Assembly: GCA_019873645.1 (NCBI GenBank)
Contig: JAIOAX010000004.1
Location: forward strand, 124,001-188,000
From: Chloroflexota bacterium
GTDB lineage: Bacteria; Chloroflexota; Anaerolineae; B4-G1; SLSP01
DNA length: 64,000 nucleotides
Direction: 5' to 3'
Below the pieces are notes generated by a model. It saw nothing but the letters and a program-made list of their open reading frames with translations, was not told the DNA's origin and ran no database searches. Both the position numbers and the translations under genes were made by a program. Positions 44,523 to 53,389 of this stretch are shown piece by piece (the stretch's first letter is position 1; every line of letters begins with the position of its first letter).

Positions 44523-45695
44523 ATGGCCGGACGCAAGAAACAATCGCCAACCGTAGACCTGATTCTGCTGGTCACGCTGTTTGCACTGGTGGCCTACGGG
44601 CTGCTGATGCTTTACAGCGCCACGTTTTACGTGGGTGAGAGTTTCTGGCAAAAACAACTCGTCTGGATTGCGCTGGGCATTGCTATCCTGTTAATTATGT
44701 ACTGGCTGCCCTACACCCTCTGGCAAAAACTGGCGCTGCCGCTGATGGGCGTCACCCTGGTTTTACTGTTCATCGTCCTGCTGTTGGGGGAGCTGATCCT
44801 GGGAGCGCAACGTTCGCTCATCGGCGCTTCCGTGCAACCGGGCGTGTTGGCGCGGCTGGCCGCAGTGATCTACATCGCCGCATGGTTGGCCTCCAAGGGC
44901 GAACAGCTCAACCGCGTGCGTTATGGGTTGATTCCCTTCGCCATCATTATCGGCGTAGTCGCGGGTATGGTGGCCCTGCAACCGGATTTGAGCACGGCGT
45001 TGCTACTCGCCATCACCGGCCTGGCGATGTTCTTTTACGCCGGCGGCGATCCCGTTCAAATTTTCTTGTCATTGGTGATCGGCAGCTCGGCTTTCGGTTT
45101 CCTGGCATGGCAATTGCCCCATGCGCGCAGTCGGTTAATGGCGTATCTGGGATCGCTGCGCGACCCTACGCAAATGCCCTATCACGTGCGGCGGGCCATC
45201 ATCGCCATCGGCGAAGGGGGGATTTTGGGCGTGGGCATCGGCAGTGGACGCTTGAAGTCGGGCTACCTGCCCTTCCCGCATACCGATAGCATCCTGGCCG
45301 TCATCGGGGAAGAGACGGGGCTGTTGGGCATCCTGCTGGTGATCGCACTGTTCATCTTGCTGGCGTATCGGGGCTACCGCATCGCGCTGGAGACGGCGGA
45401 CCCCTTCGGGTCGTTGCTCGCCTTCGGCACGACGACGATGATCATCACCGAAGCACTTCTCAACGTGATGGTGATGGTGGGCTTGATTCCCTTTACCGGA
45501 ACGGCGCTGCCGTTCTTTAGCTATGGGGGATCGGAGACCCTGGTGACAATGGCGGCCGCCGGCTTGTTGCTCGGCATTTCACAGGGGCGGCCCAAAGGAG
45601 AAGTCTATGCATTTCTGGATCGTTGGCGGGGGGACTGGCGGACACGTCTATCCGGCGCTCGCCGCAGTCGAGGCGCTGCAAACTCTCGCGCCTGA
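44523..45695 (+). CDS. ftsW: Septal peptidoglycan glycosyltransferase FtsW (SEDS family)
   Basis: A 390-residue SEDS protein with about 10 membrane helices that polymerises lipid II at the septum together with FtsI. Recognisable are the MLYSATFY start of the core, LQPDLSTALLL, GGILGVGIGSGRLKSGYLPFPHTDSILAVIGEETGLLG in successive parts, and the closing TGTALPFFSYGGSETLVTM. The last 30 residues form an arginine-rich cytoplasmic tail produced by reading 89 nt into murG in another frame. Start ATG 44523 follows AAAGGAGAAGG. Confidence 0.94.
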   Translation: MAGRKKQSPTVDLILLVTLFALVAYGLLMLYSATFYVGESFWQKQLVWIALGIAILLIMYWLPYTLWQKLALPLMGVTLVLLFIVLLLGELILGAQRSLIGASVQPGVLARLAAVIYIAAWLASKGEQLNRVRYGLIPFAIIIGVVAGMVALQPDLSTALLLAITGLAMFFYAGGDPVQIFLSLVIGSSAFGFLAWQLPHARSRLMAYLGSLRDPTQMPYHVRRAIIAIGEGGILGVGIGSGRLKSGYLPFPHTDSILAVIGEETGLLGILLVIALFILLAYRGYRIALETADPFGSLLAFGTTTMIITEALLNVMVMVGLIPFTGTALPFFSYGGSETLVTMAAAGLLLGISQGRPKGEVYAFLDRWRGDWRTRLSGARRSRGAANSRA

Positions 45696-46704
45696 CGCCC
45701 GGCTGACCTGGATAGGCAGCGAGCGCGGCATGGAGACGCAGTTGATCGCGCGCGCCGGTTTACCGTTCATCGGCATCCCGGCCGGCGGACTGCACGGCGT
45801 CGCGCTGCTCAACGCTGTGCGCAACGGCTGGCAACTGGCGCGCGGTACCTTCGTGGCGCTCCAGCATCTCCGCCGCGCCCGCCCTGACGCCCTGCTCACC
45901 ACCGGCGGCTACGTCAGCGGCCCGGTAACGCTGGCCGCATCGTGGCAGCGGGTGCCGATTCTGGTTTACCTGCCGGACATCGAGCCGGCGCAATCGGTGA
46001 AAGCCGCTGCACGCCTGGCGACGCGTGTCGCCGTGACGGTCGAGGATTCGCGTGCTTTCCTGCCGGCCGAGAAGGTCGTCGTCACCGGCTATCCGCTTGG
46101 CAACCGCATTACTCGTTGGAATCGCGCTACCGGGCGCGCGACGCTGGGGCTGCCGCCGGACGCGCTTGTTCTACTGGTCTTCGGAGGCAGTCGCGGCGCA
46201 CGTTCGATTAACCGCGCCTTGATGCCGCACCTGGAAGAATTAACAGATGTCGCCGCAGTGCTGCATGTCAGCGGCGAACTGGACTGGGCTGAGGTGGTCG
46301 CCGCGCGCGACCGCTTGCCGGAATCTGTCAAAGCGCGCTATCACGCCTACCCTTATCTGCACGATGAAATGGGCGCAGCGCTGGCCGCCGCCGATCTGGT
46401 TATCTGTCGCGCCGGGGCTTCGGTGTTGGGGGAATTCCCCTACTTCGGCCTGCCTGCGATTCTGGTACCCTATCCTTATGCCTGGCGTTACCAAAAAGTC
46501 AATGCCGCATGGCTCGCCGACCGCGGCGCGGCGCTGGTGGTGGAAGATGCCGCTTTGCCGGAACGCATCGTCCCGATGGTACGCGCGCTGTTGACGGACA
46601 CACCGCGCCGCGAGGCGATGGCGGCAGCGGCCAGCGCGCTTGCCCGTCCCGACGCCGCACGACGCCTGGCAGAGTTGTTGCTCGCTTTAGCGCAAGAGGG
46701 ATGA
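45607..46704 (+). CDS. murG: UDP-GlcNAc--lipid I GlcNAc transferase
   Basis: A 365-residue GT28 enzyme that converts lipid I to lipid II at the inner membrane face. The N-terminal glycine loop GGGTGGHVYPALAAVEAL, the middle TTGGYVSGPVTLAA, the second-domain LVFGGSRGARSINRAL and the UDP-GlcNAc-binding ICRAGASVLGEFPYFGLPAILVPYPYA are all present. Start ATG 45607 has AAAGGAG 6 nt upstream and lies 89 nt inside ftsW, so the overlap is real. Confidence 0.95.
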   Translation: MHFWIVGGGTGGHVYPALAAVEALQTLAPDARLTWIGSERGMETQLIARAGLPFIGIPAGGLHGVALLNAVRNGWQLARGTFVALQHLRRARPDALLTTGGYVSGPVTLAASWQRVPILVYLPDIEPAQSVKAAARLATRVAVTVEDSRAFLPAEKVVVTGYPLGNRITRWNRATGRATLGLPPDALVLLVFGGSRGARSINRALMPHLEELTDVAAVLHVSGELDWAEVVAARDRLPESVKARYHAYPYLHDEMGAALAAADLVICRAGASVLGEFPYFGLPAILVPYPYAWRYQKVNAAWLADRGAALVVEDAALPERIVPMVRALLTDTPRREAMAAAASALARPDAARRLAELLLALAQEG

Positions 46705-46705
46705 C

Positions 46706-47236
46706 ATGGTACCTATACAGACGGTATTTTTCGGTCTCATGCTCTTATTCGGCATCATCGGCGCGCTGCGCGGCTGGGCCAAAGAGCTGCTGGTCACGTT
46801 CAGCGTGATCCTGGCACGCTTCATCGAGACCGTCTTGCTGAAATACGTGCCGGTCATCAACACTACGTTGCAAACGATGATCGCCAGCGATCCAAAGACC
46901 TGGTTCTATGTACGTTCGATCATCTTTATCATCACCGTGGCGTTCGGCTATGCGACGACGATCATGTCTTCGCACCTGGGGGCCAAGGCGCGCAAAGAGA
47001 AACTGCAAGACACACTCTTAGGCTTTTTCCTGGGAGGCATCAACGGCTTTCTGGTGATCGGCATGCTGTGGGGGTTCCTGCATGTCCTGGGTTATAATCT
47101 CTGGGGCATCACCCCCCCTACCGGGCCGCAGGCCACAGCCTTGATCAGCTATCTGCCGATCGGGTGGTTGGAAGGCCCCACGCTGTTGGTGGCGGTGGCG
47201 ATTGCTTTCGCCTTTGTGTTGATCGTTTTCGTGTGA
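46706..47236 (+). CDS. CvpA-like membrane protein within the dcw cluster
   Basis: A 176-residue protein with four hydrophobic segments (about 5-22, 70-85, 112-135 and 155-176) and the GALRGWAKELLVTFSV helix after the first, which resembles the CvpA/colicin V production family. Its function in this setting is unknown; in other bacteria CvpA affects envelope integrity. It starts 1 nt after the murG stop and overlaps murC by 4 nt (GTGA), so it is embedded in the operon between two peptidoglycan genes. Confidence 0.7.
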   Translation: MVPIQTVFFGLMLLFGIIGALRGWAKELLVTFSVILARFIETVLLKYVPVINTTLQTMIASDPKTWFYVRSIIFIITVAFGYATTIMSSHLGAKARKEKLQDTLLGFFLGGINGFLVIGMLWGFLHVLGYNLWGITPPTGPQATALISYLPIGWLEGPTLLVAVAIAFAFVLIVFV

Positions 47237-48642
47237 GTGAGCGTATGCCCGGTCTGGAAGGTTTTCACGAAGTTCACATTGTCGGCATCGGCGGTGCGGG
47301 GATGTCCGCGATTGCGCGGGTCTTGCATGAAAAGGGATTCCGCGTCCACGGCTCTGACCGGCGTGAATCTCCGATTGCCGAAGCTCTGCGCGCCGCAGGC
47401 ATCCCGGTCGCCGTTGGGCACGCAGCGGCCAACCTGGGCGCAGCCGACCTGGTGCTGATCTCCTCGGCCGTTCAGGATGACAATGTGGAAGTGCAGGCCG
47501 CCCGGGCACGCGGCGTGCGGGTGCTGGATCGCACACAATTTCTCGGCCCACTCACCGAGGGCTATGAGGTGATTGCCGTTGCCGGCGCGCACGGCAAGAC
47601 GACCGTGACCGGCATGCTCACCTTACTGTTACTGGATGCCGGTCTTGATCCTACCTATATCGTGGGCGGCGTGATGGCAGACCTGGGCACCAATGCTCAT
47701 GCGGGGAGCGGCAAACATTTCATCATCGAGGCCGACGAATATAAGAACACGTTCCTGGCGCTGCACCCCACCATCGCCGTCGTGACCAACGTGGAATTCG
47801 ACCATCCCGACGTGTTTCCCAGTCCGCGCTATGTGCGGATGGCCTTCGGCGAATTTGTGGATCACATTCGTCCGGGGGGTGTACTGGTCGCCTGCAACGA
47901 CGACGAAGTGGCGCATGCCGTCGCGGCTTCATATCACGCCAATGGGGGCGATGTGTTGCTCTACGGACGCGATGAGGGAAGTGGCCTGGCCTGGCGGGCC
48001 GCCAACATCCGGCTGAACGAAAAGGGCGGCGTCTCATTTACCGCGCTGTACCAGGGACAGGATGCCTACGACGACATTCATTTGAAGGTTCCTGGCGCAT
48101 ACAATGCAGTCAATGCACTGGCGGTACTCTGTGTGGCAAGTTTTTTGGGCATCAAGTGGCGCGTGACCCGTGCGGCGCTGGAACGTTTCAGCGGCACGGC
48201 GCGGCGTTTCGAGATTCTCGGCGAGGTGGACGACATCACCGTCATTGACGACTATGCCCACCATCCCACCCAGATTCGGAATGTGCTGGAGGCCGCGCGG
48301 CAGCGTTACCCGGAGCGTCGCATCATTGCCGTCTGGGAGCCGCACACCTTCAGCCGCATCAAGGCGTTGTTCGACGATTTTATGACCGCCTTCGACATTG
48401 CCGACCGGGTGATGGTACTGCCCATCTACGCCGCGCGCGAGGCTGACGACGGCACGCTGACAGCGCACCTACTGGCACAATCTATCAAACATCCGGCGGT
48501 TACGGCAGCGGCGACGCTCGAAGACGCCATCTTTCGGCTTTTGGAGCAGGCCCTGCCCGGCGATGTCATCCTGCTGATGGGCGCGGGCAACGAATACATT
48601 GTCGGCAAGCGGCTGGTTTTAGAGCTGGAACGCACCAGCTGA
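47233..48642 (+). CDS. murC: UDP-MurNAc--L-alanine ligase
   Basis: A 469-residue Mur ligase adding the first L-alanine. Motifs are VHIVGIGGAGMSAIARVLHEKG (UDP-MurNAc fold), AGAHGKTTVTGML (P-loop), EADEYKNTFL, and VIDDYAHHPTQIRNVL in the C-terminal domain. I take GTG 47233, which overlaps the stop of the CvpA-like gene (coupling); ATG 47245 is a possible alternative that removes four residues. Neither has a strong ribosome binding site. Confidence 0.94.
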   Translation: MSERMPGLEGFHEVHIVGIGGAGMSAIARVLHEKGFRVHGSDRRESPIAEALRAAGIPVAVGHAAANLGAADLVLISSAVQDDNVEVQAARARGVRVLDRTQFLGPLTEGYEVIAVAGAHGKTTVTGMLTLLLLDAGLDPTYIVGGVMADLGTNAHAGSGKHFIIEADEYKNTFLALHPTIAVVTNVEFDHPDVFPSPRYVRMAFGEFVDHIRPGGVLVACNDDEVAHAVAASYHANGGDVLLYGRDEGSGLAWRAANIRLNEKGGVSFTALYQGQDAYDDIHLKVPGAYNAVNALAVLCVASFLGIKWRVTRAALERFSGTARRFEILGEVDDITVIDDYAHHPTQIRNVLEAARQRYPERRIIAVWEPHTFSRIKALFDDFMTAFDIADRVMVLPIYAAREADDGTLTAHLLAQSIKHPAVTAAATLEDAIFRLLEQALPGDVILLMGAGNEYIVGKRLVLELERTS

Positions 48643-48654
48643 TTGAAGATTGAA

Positions 48655-48722
48655 TAGTTCGCCGATTCTTTATTCGCCGATTCTTTATTCGCCGATTCTT
48701 TATTCGCCGATTCTTGATTCGC
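48655..48722. repeat. Tandem gccgattctttatt repeat
   Basis: Four nearly identical copies of a 16-bp word GCCGATTCTTTATTC, the last ending TTGATTC, fill the spacer between murC and the 49-aa gene. An open frame through it (SPILYSPILYS) is an artefact of the repeat. Confidence 0.9.
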
Positions 48723-48733
48723 ACGGAGGGTCT

Positions 48734-48883
48734 ATGTCTCGTTTAACCAACTGGTTTTTCAAGTTCGCCGGCATCAAGGGGCGCAAGCAAGCGCGCTACC
48801 GGGCCTATCATTCTGAGGCCCTTGGGGCAAAGATGCGACTGGTGAAGCGGGAGCAAGCCCGTAGCAAAAAGGGAGGCCGGTGA
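48734..48883 (+). CDS. Small basic protein, 49 aa, between murC and murB
   Basis: A tiny protein with an aromatic N-terminus (SRLTNWFFKFAGIKGRK) and a very basic C-terminus (RLVKREQARSKKGGR). The start ATG 48734 has a good ribosome binding site (GGAGGG 4-5 nt upstream), and the stop overlaps the murB start by 4 nt. The start context and overlap make a real gene likely. It could be an amphipathic membrane- or RNA-binding peptide; I recognise no family. Confidence 0.7.
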   Translation: MSRLTNWFFKFAGIKGRKQARYRAYHSEALGAKMRLVKREQARSKKGGR

Positions 48884-49851
48884 CGGAGGACGCACAGGAA
48901 CGCCTGGCGGCCCTGGCGCAAGCGTTCGGCGACCGCGCGCAATGGCATGTCCCGCTGGCCCGTTATGCCGGTGCAGGTATCGGCGGCCCGGCGGAGCTGC
49001 TCATCATCGCACAGCGGCGCGAGGAACTGCTCGAAGCGGTACGGCTGGCCCAGGCTGCCAACGTTCAGTGGCGCGTTTTTGGCGGGTTGACCAACATACT
49101 TTTGCCCGACAGTGGGCTACGAGGTGTGATTATTCTCAATCACACCCGGCACATTGACTATCTTGAAGAAACATACTGCGTTGTGGCGGAATCCGGCGCC
49201 ATCATCGCCAAGATGGCGCAGGAGACGGTACGCCGGGGCTGGGGAGGCCTGACCTGGGCCGTGGGACTCCCCGGCACGGTTGGCGGCGCGGTGGTGAACA
49301 ACGCCGGCGCCTTCGGCGGGGAAATCTCCCAAACTCTGATTGCGGCGGAGGTTTTCAACCCGGAAAGCGGCGTTGAAGTGGTAGAGCCGGACTGGTTCGC
49401 GTTTGCCTATCGGCGCAGTCGGCTCAAGGGCAGTGGTGTGCCGTGGATCGTGGTCAGCGCAACGTTCCAGCTCACGCCGCGCGATCCGGCGGCGCTGGCC
49501 GCCAAAGCCGTAGAGTACACGGAGCGCCGGCAGCGCACCCAACCGCCGGGCAAGACATTGGGTTCGACGTTCAAAAACCCACCCGGCGACTACGCCGGGC
49601 GGCTGATCGAGGCGGCAGGACTGAAAGGCGCGCGCTGTGGCGGCTGTTACGTCTCGGAAAAGCATGCGAACTTTTTCATCAACGACGGCACCGGTACGGC
49701 CGCAGACTACTGCGCGTTAATCCGCCTGGTGCAAGCAGAAGTTGAACGTCAATTCGGCATCTATCTGGAACCGGAGATTGAAATTATTGAGCCATCAGCA
49801 GTCAGCCATCAGCAGTCAGCTATCAGCAGTCAGCCTGAAGACTATACCTGA
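48880..49851 (+). CDS. murB: UDP-N-acetylenolpyruvoylglucosamine reductase
   Basis: A 323-residue FAD enzyme reducing UDP-GlcNAc-enolpyruvate to UDP-MurNAc. The FAD domain shows FGGLTNILLPDSGLRGVII and GLPGTVGGAVVNNAGAFGGE. The substrate domain shows TLGSTFKNPPGDYAGRLIEAAGLKG across two lines and SEKHANFFIN (type II, no extra loop). Start GTG 48880 overlaps the upstream gene by 4 nt. The last 19 residues (PSAVSHQQSAISSQ and tail) are encoded by cagcagtcag repeat DNA, so the native stop was probably lost to repeat growth. Confidence 0.94.
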   Translation: MTEDAQERLAALAQAFGDRAQWHVPLARYAGAGIGGPAELLIIAQRREELLEAVRLAQAANVQWRVFGGLTNILLPDSGLRGVIILNHTRHIDYLEETYCVVAESGAIIAKMAQETVRRGWGGLTWAVGLPGTVGGAVVNNAGAFGGEISQTLIAAEVFNPESGVEVVEPDWFAFAYRRSRLKGSGVPWIVVSATFQLTPRDPAALAAKAVEYTERRQRTQPPGKTLGSTFKNPPGDYAGRLIEAAGLKGARCGGCYVSEKHANFFINDGTGTAADYCALIRLVQAEVERQFGIYLEPEIEIIEPSAVSHQQSAISSQPEDYT

Positions 49852-49891
49852 AAGCTGAGGGCTGAAAGCTGACGGCTAAAGGAGATATTCA

Positions 49892-51073
49892 GTGAGACGA
49901 TTGAAAGTAGCCGTATTATTCGGTGGTCGCTCCGGCGAGCATGAAGTCAGCATCATGTCGGCCCGTTCGGTGATGCGCGCTCTGGACCCGGAGAAATACG
50001 AAATCATCCCGGTAGGCATCACCCGGCAGGGCCGCTGGATCATCGGCGCGGACCCCGTGAAAGCCCTGGAAAGCGAGGACTTCACCGGCGCCCGGTTCGC
50101 CGCCATTTTCGCCGATCCGGCCCGGCAGGGTTTGTGGGCCGACACGACGGCGCAGGTCTCATCCACCAACCATCTCGCTGTCGGTTCCCATCCTAACGGC
50201 AGCATGGAGAGTACTCTGACGTCCCTCTCGCAGGTGGATGTTGTCTTCCCCGTGCTGCATGGCACCTTCGGCGAAGATGGCACGGTGCAGGGGTTACTGG
50301 AACTGGCCGGCATCCCCTATGTCGGCGGGGGTGTGCTCAACTCGGCGCTGGCGATGGACAAAATCGCCTTCAAAGACATTGCCAGAGCGCGCGGCTTACC
50401 TATCGCCGATTATGTGTGGACAACGCGGCGGCAGTGGCAGGCGGAACCGGAAGCCGTGATGGACGAGGTCGAACGTAAGCTCGGCTACCCCGTCTTCACC
50501 AAGCCGGCGAACCTGGGATCAAGCGTGGGCATCACCAAATGCCACAATCGGGATGAGTTGCGGCAAGGACTGGAAGAAGCGGCGCGCTATGATCGCCGGA
50601 TTCTGGCAGAATGGGCCGTGCCCAATGCCCGCGAAATTGAAGTGAGTGTCCTGGGCAACGAGGAGCCGACGGCTTCCATCCCCGGCGAAATTATCCCTAG
50701 CCGCGAGTTCTACGACTATGCCGCCAAATACCTGGATCAGGGCGAGAACGCCTCGCAACTGCTGATCCCTGCACCGCTGGATGAAGCCACAACGCAGCGG
50801 GTGCAAAGGCTGGCGATTGAAGCCTATCGCGCCATAGACGGCGCCGGTATGGCGCGGGTGGATTTCCTGCTTAACCGCACCACCGGTGAACTGTACGTGA
50901 ACGAAATCAACACCATTCCCGGCTTCACGGCCATCAGCATGTATCCCAAACTCTGGGAAGCGTCGGGGCTGCCGTACAGCCGCCTGCTGGATTGCCTGAT
51001 TGACCTGGCATTGGAGCGTCACGCCGAAAACGCACGTTCCGAACGCATCTTCCGCGCAGCGGTTAGCTATTAG
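49892..51073 (+). CDS. ddl: D-alanine--D-alanine ligase
   Basis: A 393-residue ATP-grasp ligase making the D-Ala-D-Ala dipeptide used by MurF. The N-terminal domain shows VAVLFGGRSGEHEVSIMSA; the central part shows VLHGTFGEDGTVQGLLELAG and MDKIAFK; the ATP-grasp shows FTKPANLGSSVGITK; and the C-terminal metal site is VNEINTIPGFT. The longer first domain is of the Van-ligase-like subtype. The GTG start at 49892 follows AAAGGAG. The frame ends at the edge of a repeat tract. Confidence 0.94.
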   Translation: MRRLKVAVLFGGRSGEHEVSIMSARSVMRALDPEKYEIIPVGITRQGRWIIGADPVKALESEDFTGARFAAIFADPARQGLWADTTAQVSSTNHLAVGSHPNGSMESTLTSLSQVDVVFPVLHGTFGEDGTVQGLLELAGIPYVGGGVLNSALAMDKIAFKDIARARGLPIADYVWTTRRQWQAEPEAVMDEVERKLGYPVFTKPANLGSSVGITKCHNRDELRQGLEEAARYDRRILAEWAVPNAREIEVSVLGNEEPTASIPGEIIPSREFYDYAAKYLDQGENASQLLIPAPLDEATTQRVQRLAIEAYRAIDGAGMARVDFLLNRTTGELYVNEINTIPGFTAISMYPKLWEASGLPYSRLLDCLIDLALERHAENARSERIFRAAVSY

Positions 51074-51258
51074 CAGTCAGCAATCAGCTATCAGCAATCA
51101 GCTATCAGCAATCAGCTATCAGCAATCAGCTATCAGACTGACAGCTGACAGCTGAAAGCTGAAAGCTGAAAGCTGACGGCTAATGGCTGAAAGCTGATGA
51201 CTGACCGCTGACGGCTGATGGCTGAAAGCTGATAACTGACAACTGACAACTGAAAACT
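51074..51258. repeat. Long cagctatcag / agctgaaagc array before ftsQ
   Basis: The left half is five copies of CAGCAATCAGCTATCAG; the right half is the inverse sense (GACAGCTGACAGCTGAAAGC and similar). The 185-bp tract fills the ddl-ftsQ spacer. It can fold into a long hairpin, which could separate ddl from ftsQ expression. Confidence 0.88.
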
Positions 51259-52065
51259 ATGAAACGCAAAACACGCAAACGCCTGTACTACCGGACGGCG
51301 GCCCTGTTGACTACACAGCCGCAGGTCTACCCACGCACACGGCAGGGCCGGTATGCACAGCAAACGCGGGACATCCCGTGGCGGTTAATGCTGGTGCTGA
51401 TCCTGTTCGGCAGCAGTGTTCTGTGGTTACTGCTGGATGACCGCTGGTATCTGATGGGCGAAGATTTACGGATCACCGGCGTCTCCACCCCACAGACCCT
51501 CCGCGATGTCGCCGTAGCGTCGGATCTGTTGGGCTGGCACGGTCTGCGTTTGCGTCCACGGGCCGCCGAAAAACACATCCTGGAGCAGGTCACCGTTGTG
51601 ACCACGGCCCAGGTCGAATGTCGCCGGTTTCCGGCCACGTGTACCATCGCCGTCACGGAACGCGCTCCGGTGCTCAACTGGGTCAGCGGAACCGCAGTGT
51701 ACTGGATAGATAAAGTAGGCTTGCGTTTTCCGGCGCAAGCTGTGCGAGACGGCCTGCCGGTGGTGCGCGGGCCGCTGCCGGATGTGGAGAAGCCCCAAAT
51801 TCTCGTTTCCGTTTTGGAAGGGGTACAGGCGTTGGCGGCGCTGGGTGTATCAACCGCTGGGTTGGAATATCATCCCCAACGCGGCTTAATCTGGACGGAC
51901 CCGCAGGGACGCCGGGTCGCGTTCGGCGTAGGGCCGGCAATGCGCGCTCGCTGGGACATCTACCAGGCGCTGGTAGCGCATCTGGATGCGCGTCAGGTCT
52001 TCCCCTGGACAATAGACGTCCGCTTTCCTGAAAATCCAACCTACTCACTCGAACGCTTGTGGTAA
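51259..52065 (+). CDS. ftsQ: FtsQ/DivIB-type division protein with POTRA domain
   Basis: A 268-residue bitopic protein: a basic cytoplasmic N-terminus of about 45 residues, one membrane helix (RLMLVLILFGSSVLWLLL), then a POTRA-like segment (LRITGVSTPQTLRDVA) and the FtsQ domain with FPATCTIAVTERAPVLNW. It bridges the cytoplasmic and external division complexes. No ribosome binding site is evident before ATG 51259; the upstream sequence is all repeat. It ends 14 nt before the chosen ftsA start. Confidence 0.82.
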   Translation: MKRKTRKRLYYRTAALLTTQPQVYPRTRQGRYAQQTRDIPWRLMLVLILFGSSVLWLLLDDRWYLMGEDLRITGVSTPQTLRDVAVASDLLGWHGLRLRPRAAEKHILEQVTVVTTAQVECRRFPATCTIAVTERAPVLNWVSGTAVYWIDKVGLRFPAQAVRDGLPVVRGPLPDVEKPQILVSVLEGVQALAALGVSTAGLEYHPQRGLIWTDPQGRRVAFGVGPAMRARWDIYQALVAHLDARQVFPWTIDVRFPENPTYSLERLW

Positions 52066-52079
52066 AAGGGGGTGTGATT

Positions 52080-53300
52080 GTGGAACGCTCGGTTGTAGGG
52101 ATTGATGTCGGTAGCCACCGCATCCTGGTGCTGGTGGGCGAAATCACAGAAGTCGAAGGCGCGCGCATCGTCGGAGTAGGGCAGGCGCCCAGCCGCGGCG
52201 TCAAGAAAGGCGTCATTGTCAACGTCAACGAGGCCACTGCCGCCATTGCCGAAGCCGTTGAACGGGCCGAGCAGAGCTCCGGCTACCAGATCGAACGCGC
52301 CTATGTCGGCATTGCCGGCACGCATATCAGCTCGCGGAACAGTCAGGGGGTGGTCGGCGTGGCGCGGCGCGACCGGGGCATCGCCCCCGATGATGTGGAT
52401 CGCGCCCTGGAAGCCGCCGGCGCCATCGTCCTCCCACAGAACCAGGAACTGGTGCACATCATCCCCCGCAGCTACACGGTGGACGGTCAGGCAGGGGTGC
52501 GTGATCCCCTGGGCATGCACGGCTTTCGGCTGGAAGTCGAGGCCCACGTTGTTATGGGATCAAGCACGGCTGTCCAGAACCTGAAAAAATGTGTGCAGGG
52601 TGCCGGCATCGAGGTGAGCGAACTGGTGTTGACCAGCCTGGCGCTGGGCAAAGCCGTGCTCTCCACAACCGAAAAAGAAATGGGCGTGGTGCTGGTGGAC
52701 ATCGGTGAGGGCACGACCGACATTGCTATCTTCATTGAAGGTACGGTCTGGCATACACGCTCGCTGCCCATCGGCGGCGAGTACATCACCAATGACATCG
52801 CCATTGGCCTGCGCCTGCCGCCCGAAGCCGCCGAGCAAGTGAAGCTGCGGTATGGACACGCCATCGCCGCGCAGGTCGCCGAGGACGAACGCATCACCAT
52901 TTCCCCTTACGGCGAAAGCAGCCCGGTAGTGCTTCCGCGCTGGCGGCTTGCGGAAATCATCCAGGCGCGTTGTGAGGAAATCCTCGAAAACGTGCAACAG
53001 GAAATCAAACGTTCCGGCTACGATGGCCTGCTGCCGGCAGGACTGGTGTTGTGTGGCGGCACGGCGCAGTTGCCGGGCCTGCGCGAACTGGCGCGCGATC
53101 TTTTTGGACTGCCGGTACAAATCGGCTTGCCGAAAAACATCACCGGCTTAACCGATCAGGTGAACAATCCTGCCGCCGCTGTGGCGGTAGGTTTAGTGGA
53201 ATGGACCCCCATGTGGGAAGAAGGCGGCGGTTGGCGGACCGTGCGCATCCCCTGGTGGAAACGTGTCTTGCCCTGGCTGCGGACCCTGTTACCAGAGTGA
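52080..53300 (+). CDS. ftsA: Cell division protein FtsA
   Basis: A 406-residue actin-fold ATPase that tethers FtsZ to the membrane. It shows SVVGIDVGSHRILVLVGE (phosphate 1), the 1C region HIIPRSYTVDGQAGVRDPLGMHG in two parts, VLVDIGEGTTDIAIF (phosphate 2), and GLVLCGGTAQLPGL (adenosine). The C-terminal WWKRVLPWLRTLLP is an amphipathic membrane-targeting helix. Start GTG 52080 is preferred because AAAGGGGG lies about 6 nt upstream; GTG 52059 would overlap ftsQ. Confidence 0.94.
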   Translation: MERSVVGIDVGSHRILVLVGEITEVEGARIVGVGQAPSRGVKKGVIVNVNEATAAIAEAVERAEQSSGYQIERAYVGIAGTHISSRNSQGVVGVARRDRGIAPDDVDRALEAAGAIVLPQNQELVHIIPRSYTVDGQAGVRDPLGMHGFRLEVEAHVVMGSSTAVQNLKKCVQGAGIEVSELVLTSLALGKAVLSTTEKEMGVVLVDIGEGTTDIAIFIEGTVWHTRSLPIGGEYITNDIAIGLRLPPEAAEQVKLRYGHAIAAQVAEDERITISPYGESSPVVLPRWRLAEIIQARCEEILENVQQEIKRSGYDGLLPAGLVLCGGTAQLPGLRELARDLFGLPVQIGLPKNITGLTDQVNNPAAAVAVGLVEWTPMWEEGGGWRTVRIPWWKRVLPWLRTLLPE

Positions 53301-53389
53301 AAGTATGAAGGAAAGGAGAAATGACAATGAATTATAGTAGCTTATCATCACATCGCAAACAATATCAACACAGCGAAGGAGGCGCTAAA

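Noticed and set aside
48650..48733. N-terminal extension of the 49-aa protein
   Set aside because: It would translate the gccgattctttatt repeat and lies before a strong ribosome binding site.
51074..51258. CRISPR-like array in the ddl-ftsQ spacer
   Set aside because: The words are degenerate, 17 bp or less and lack regular spacers.
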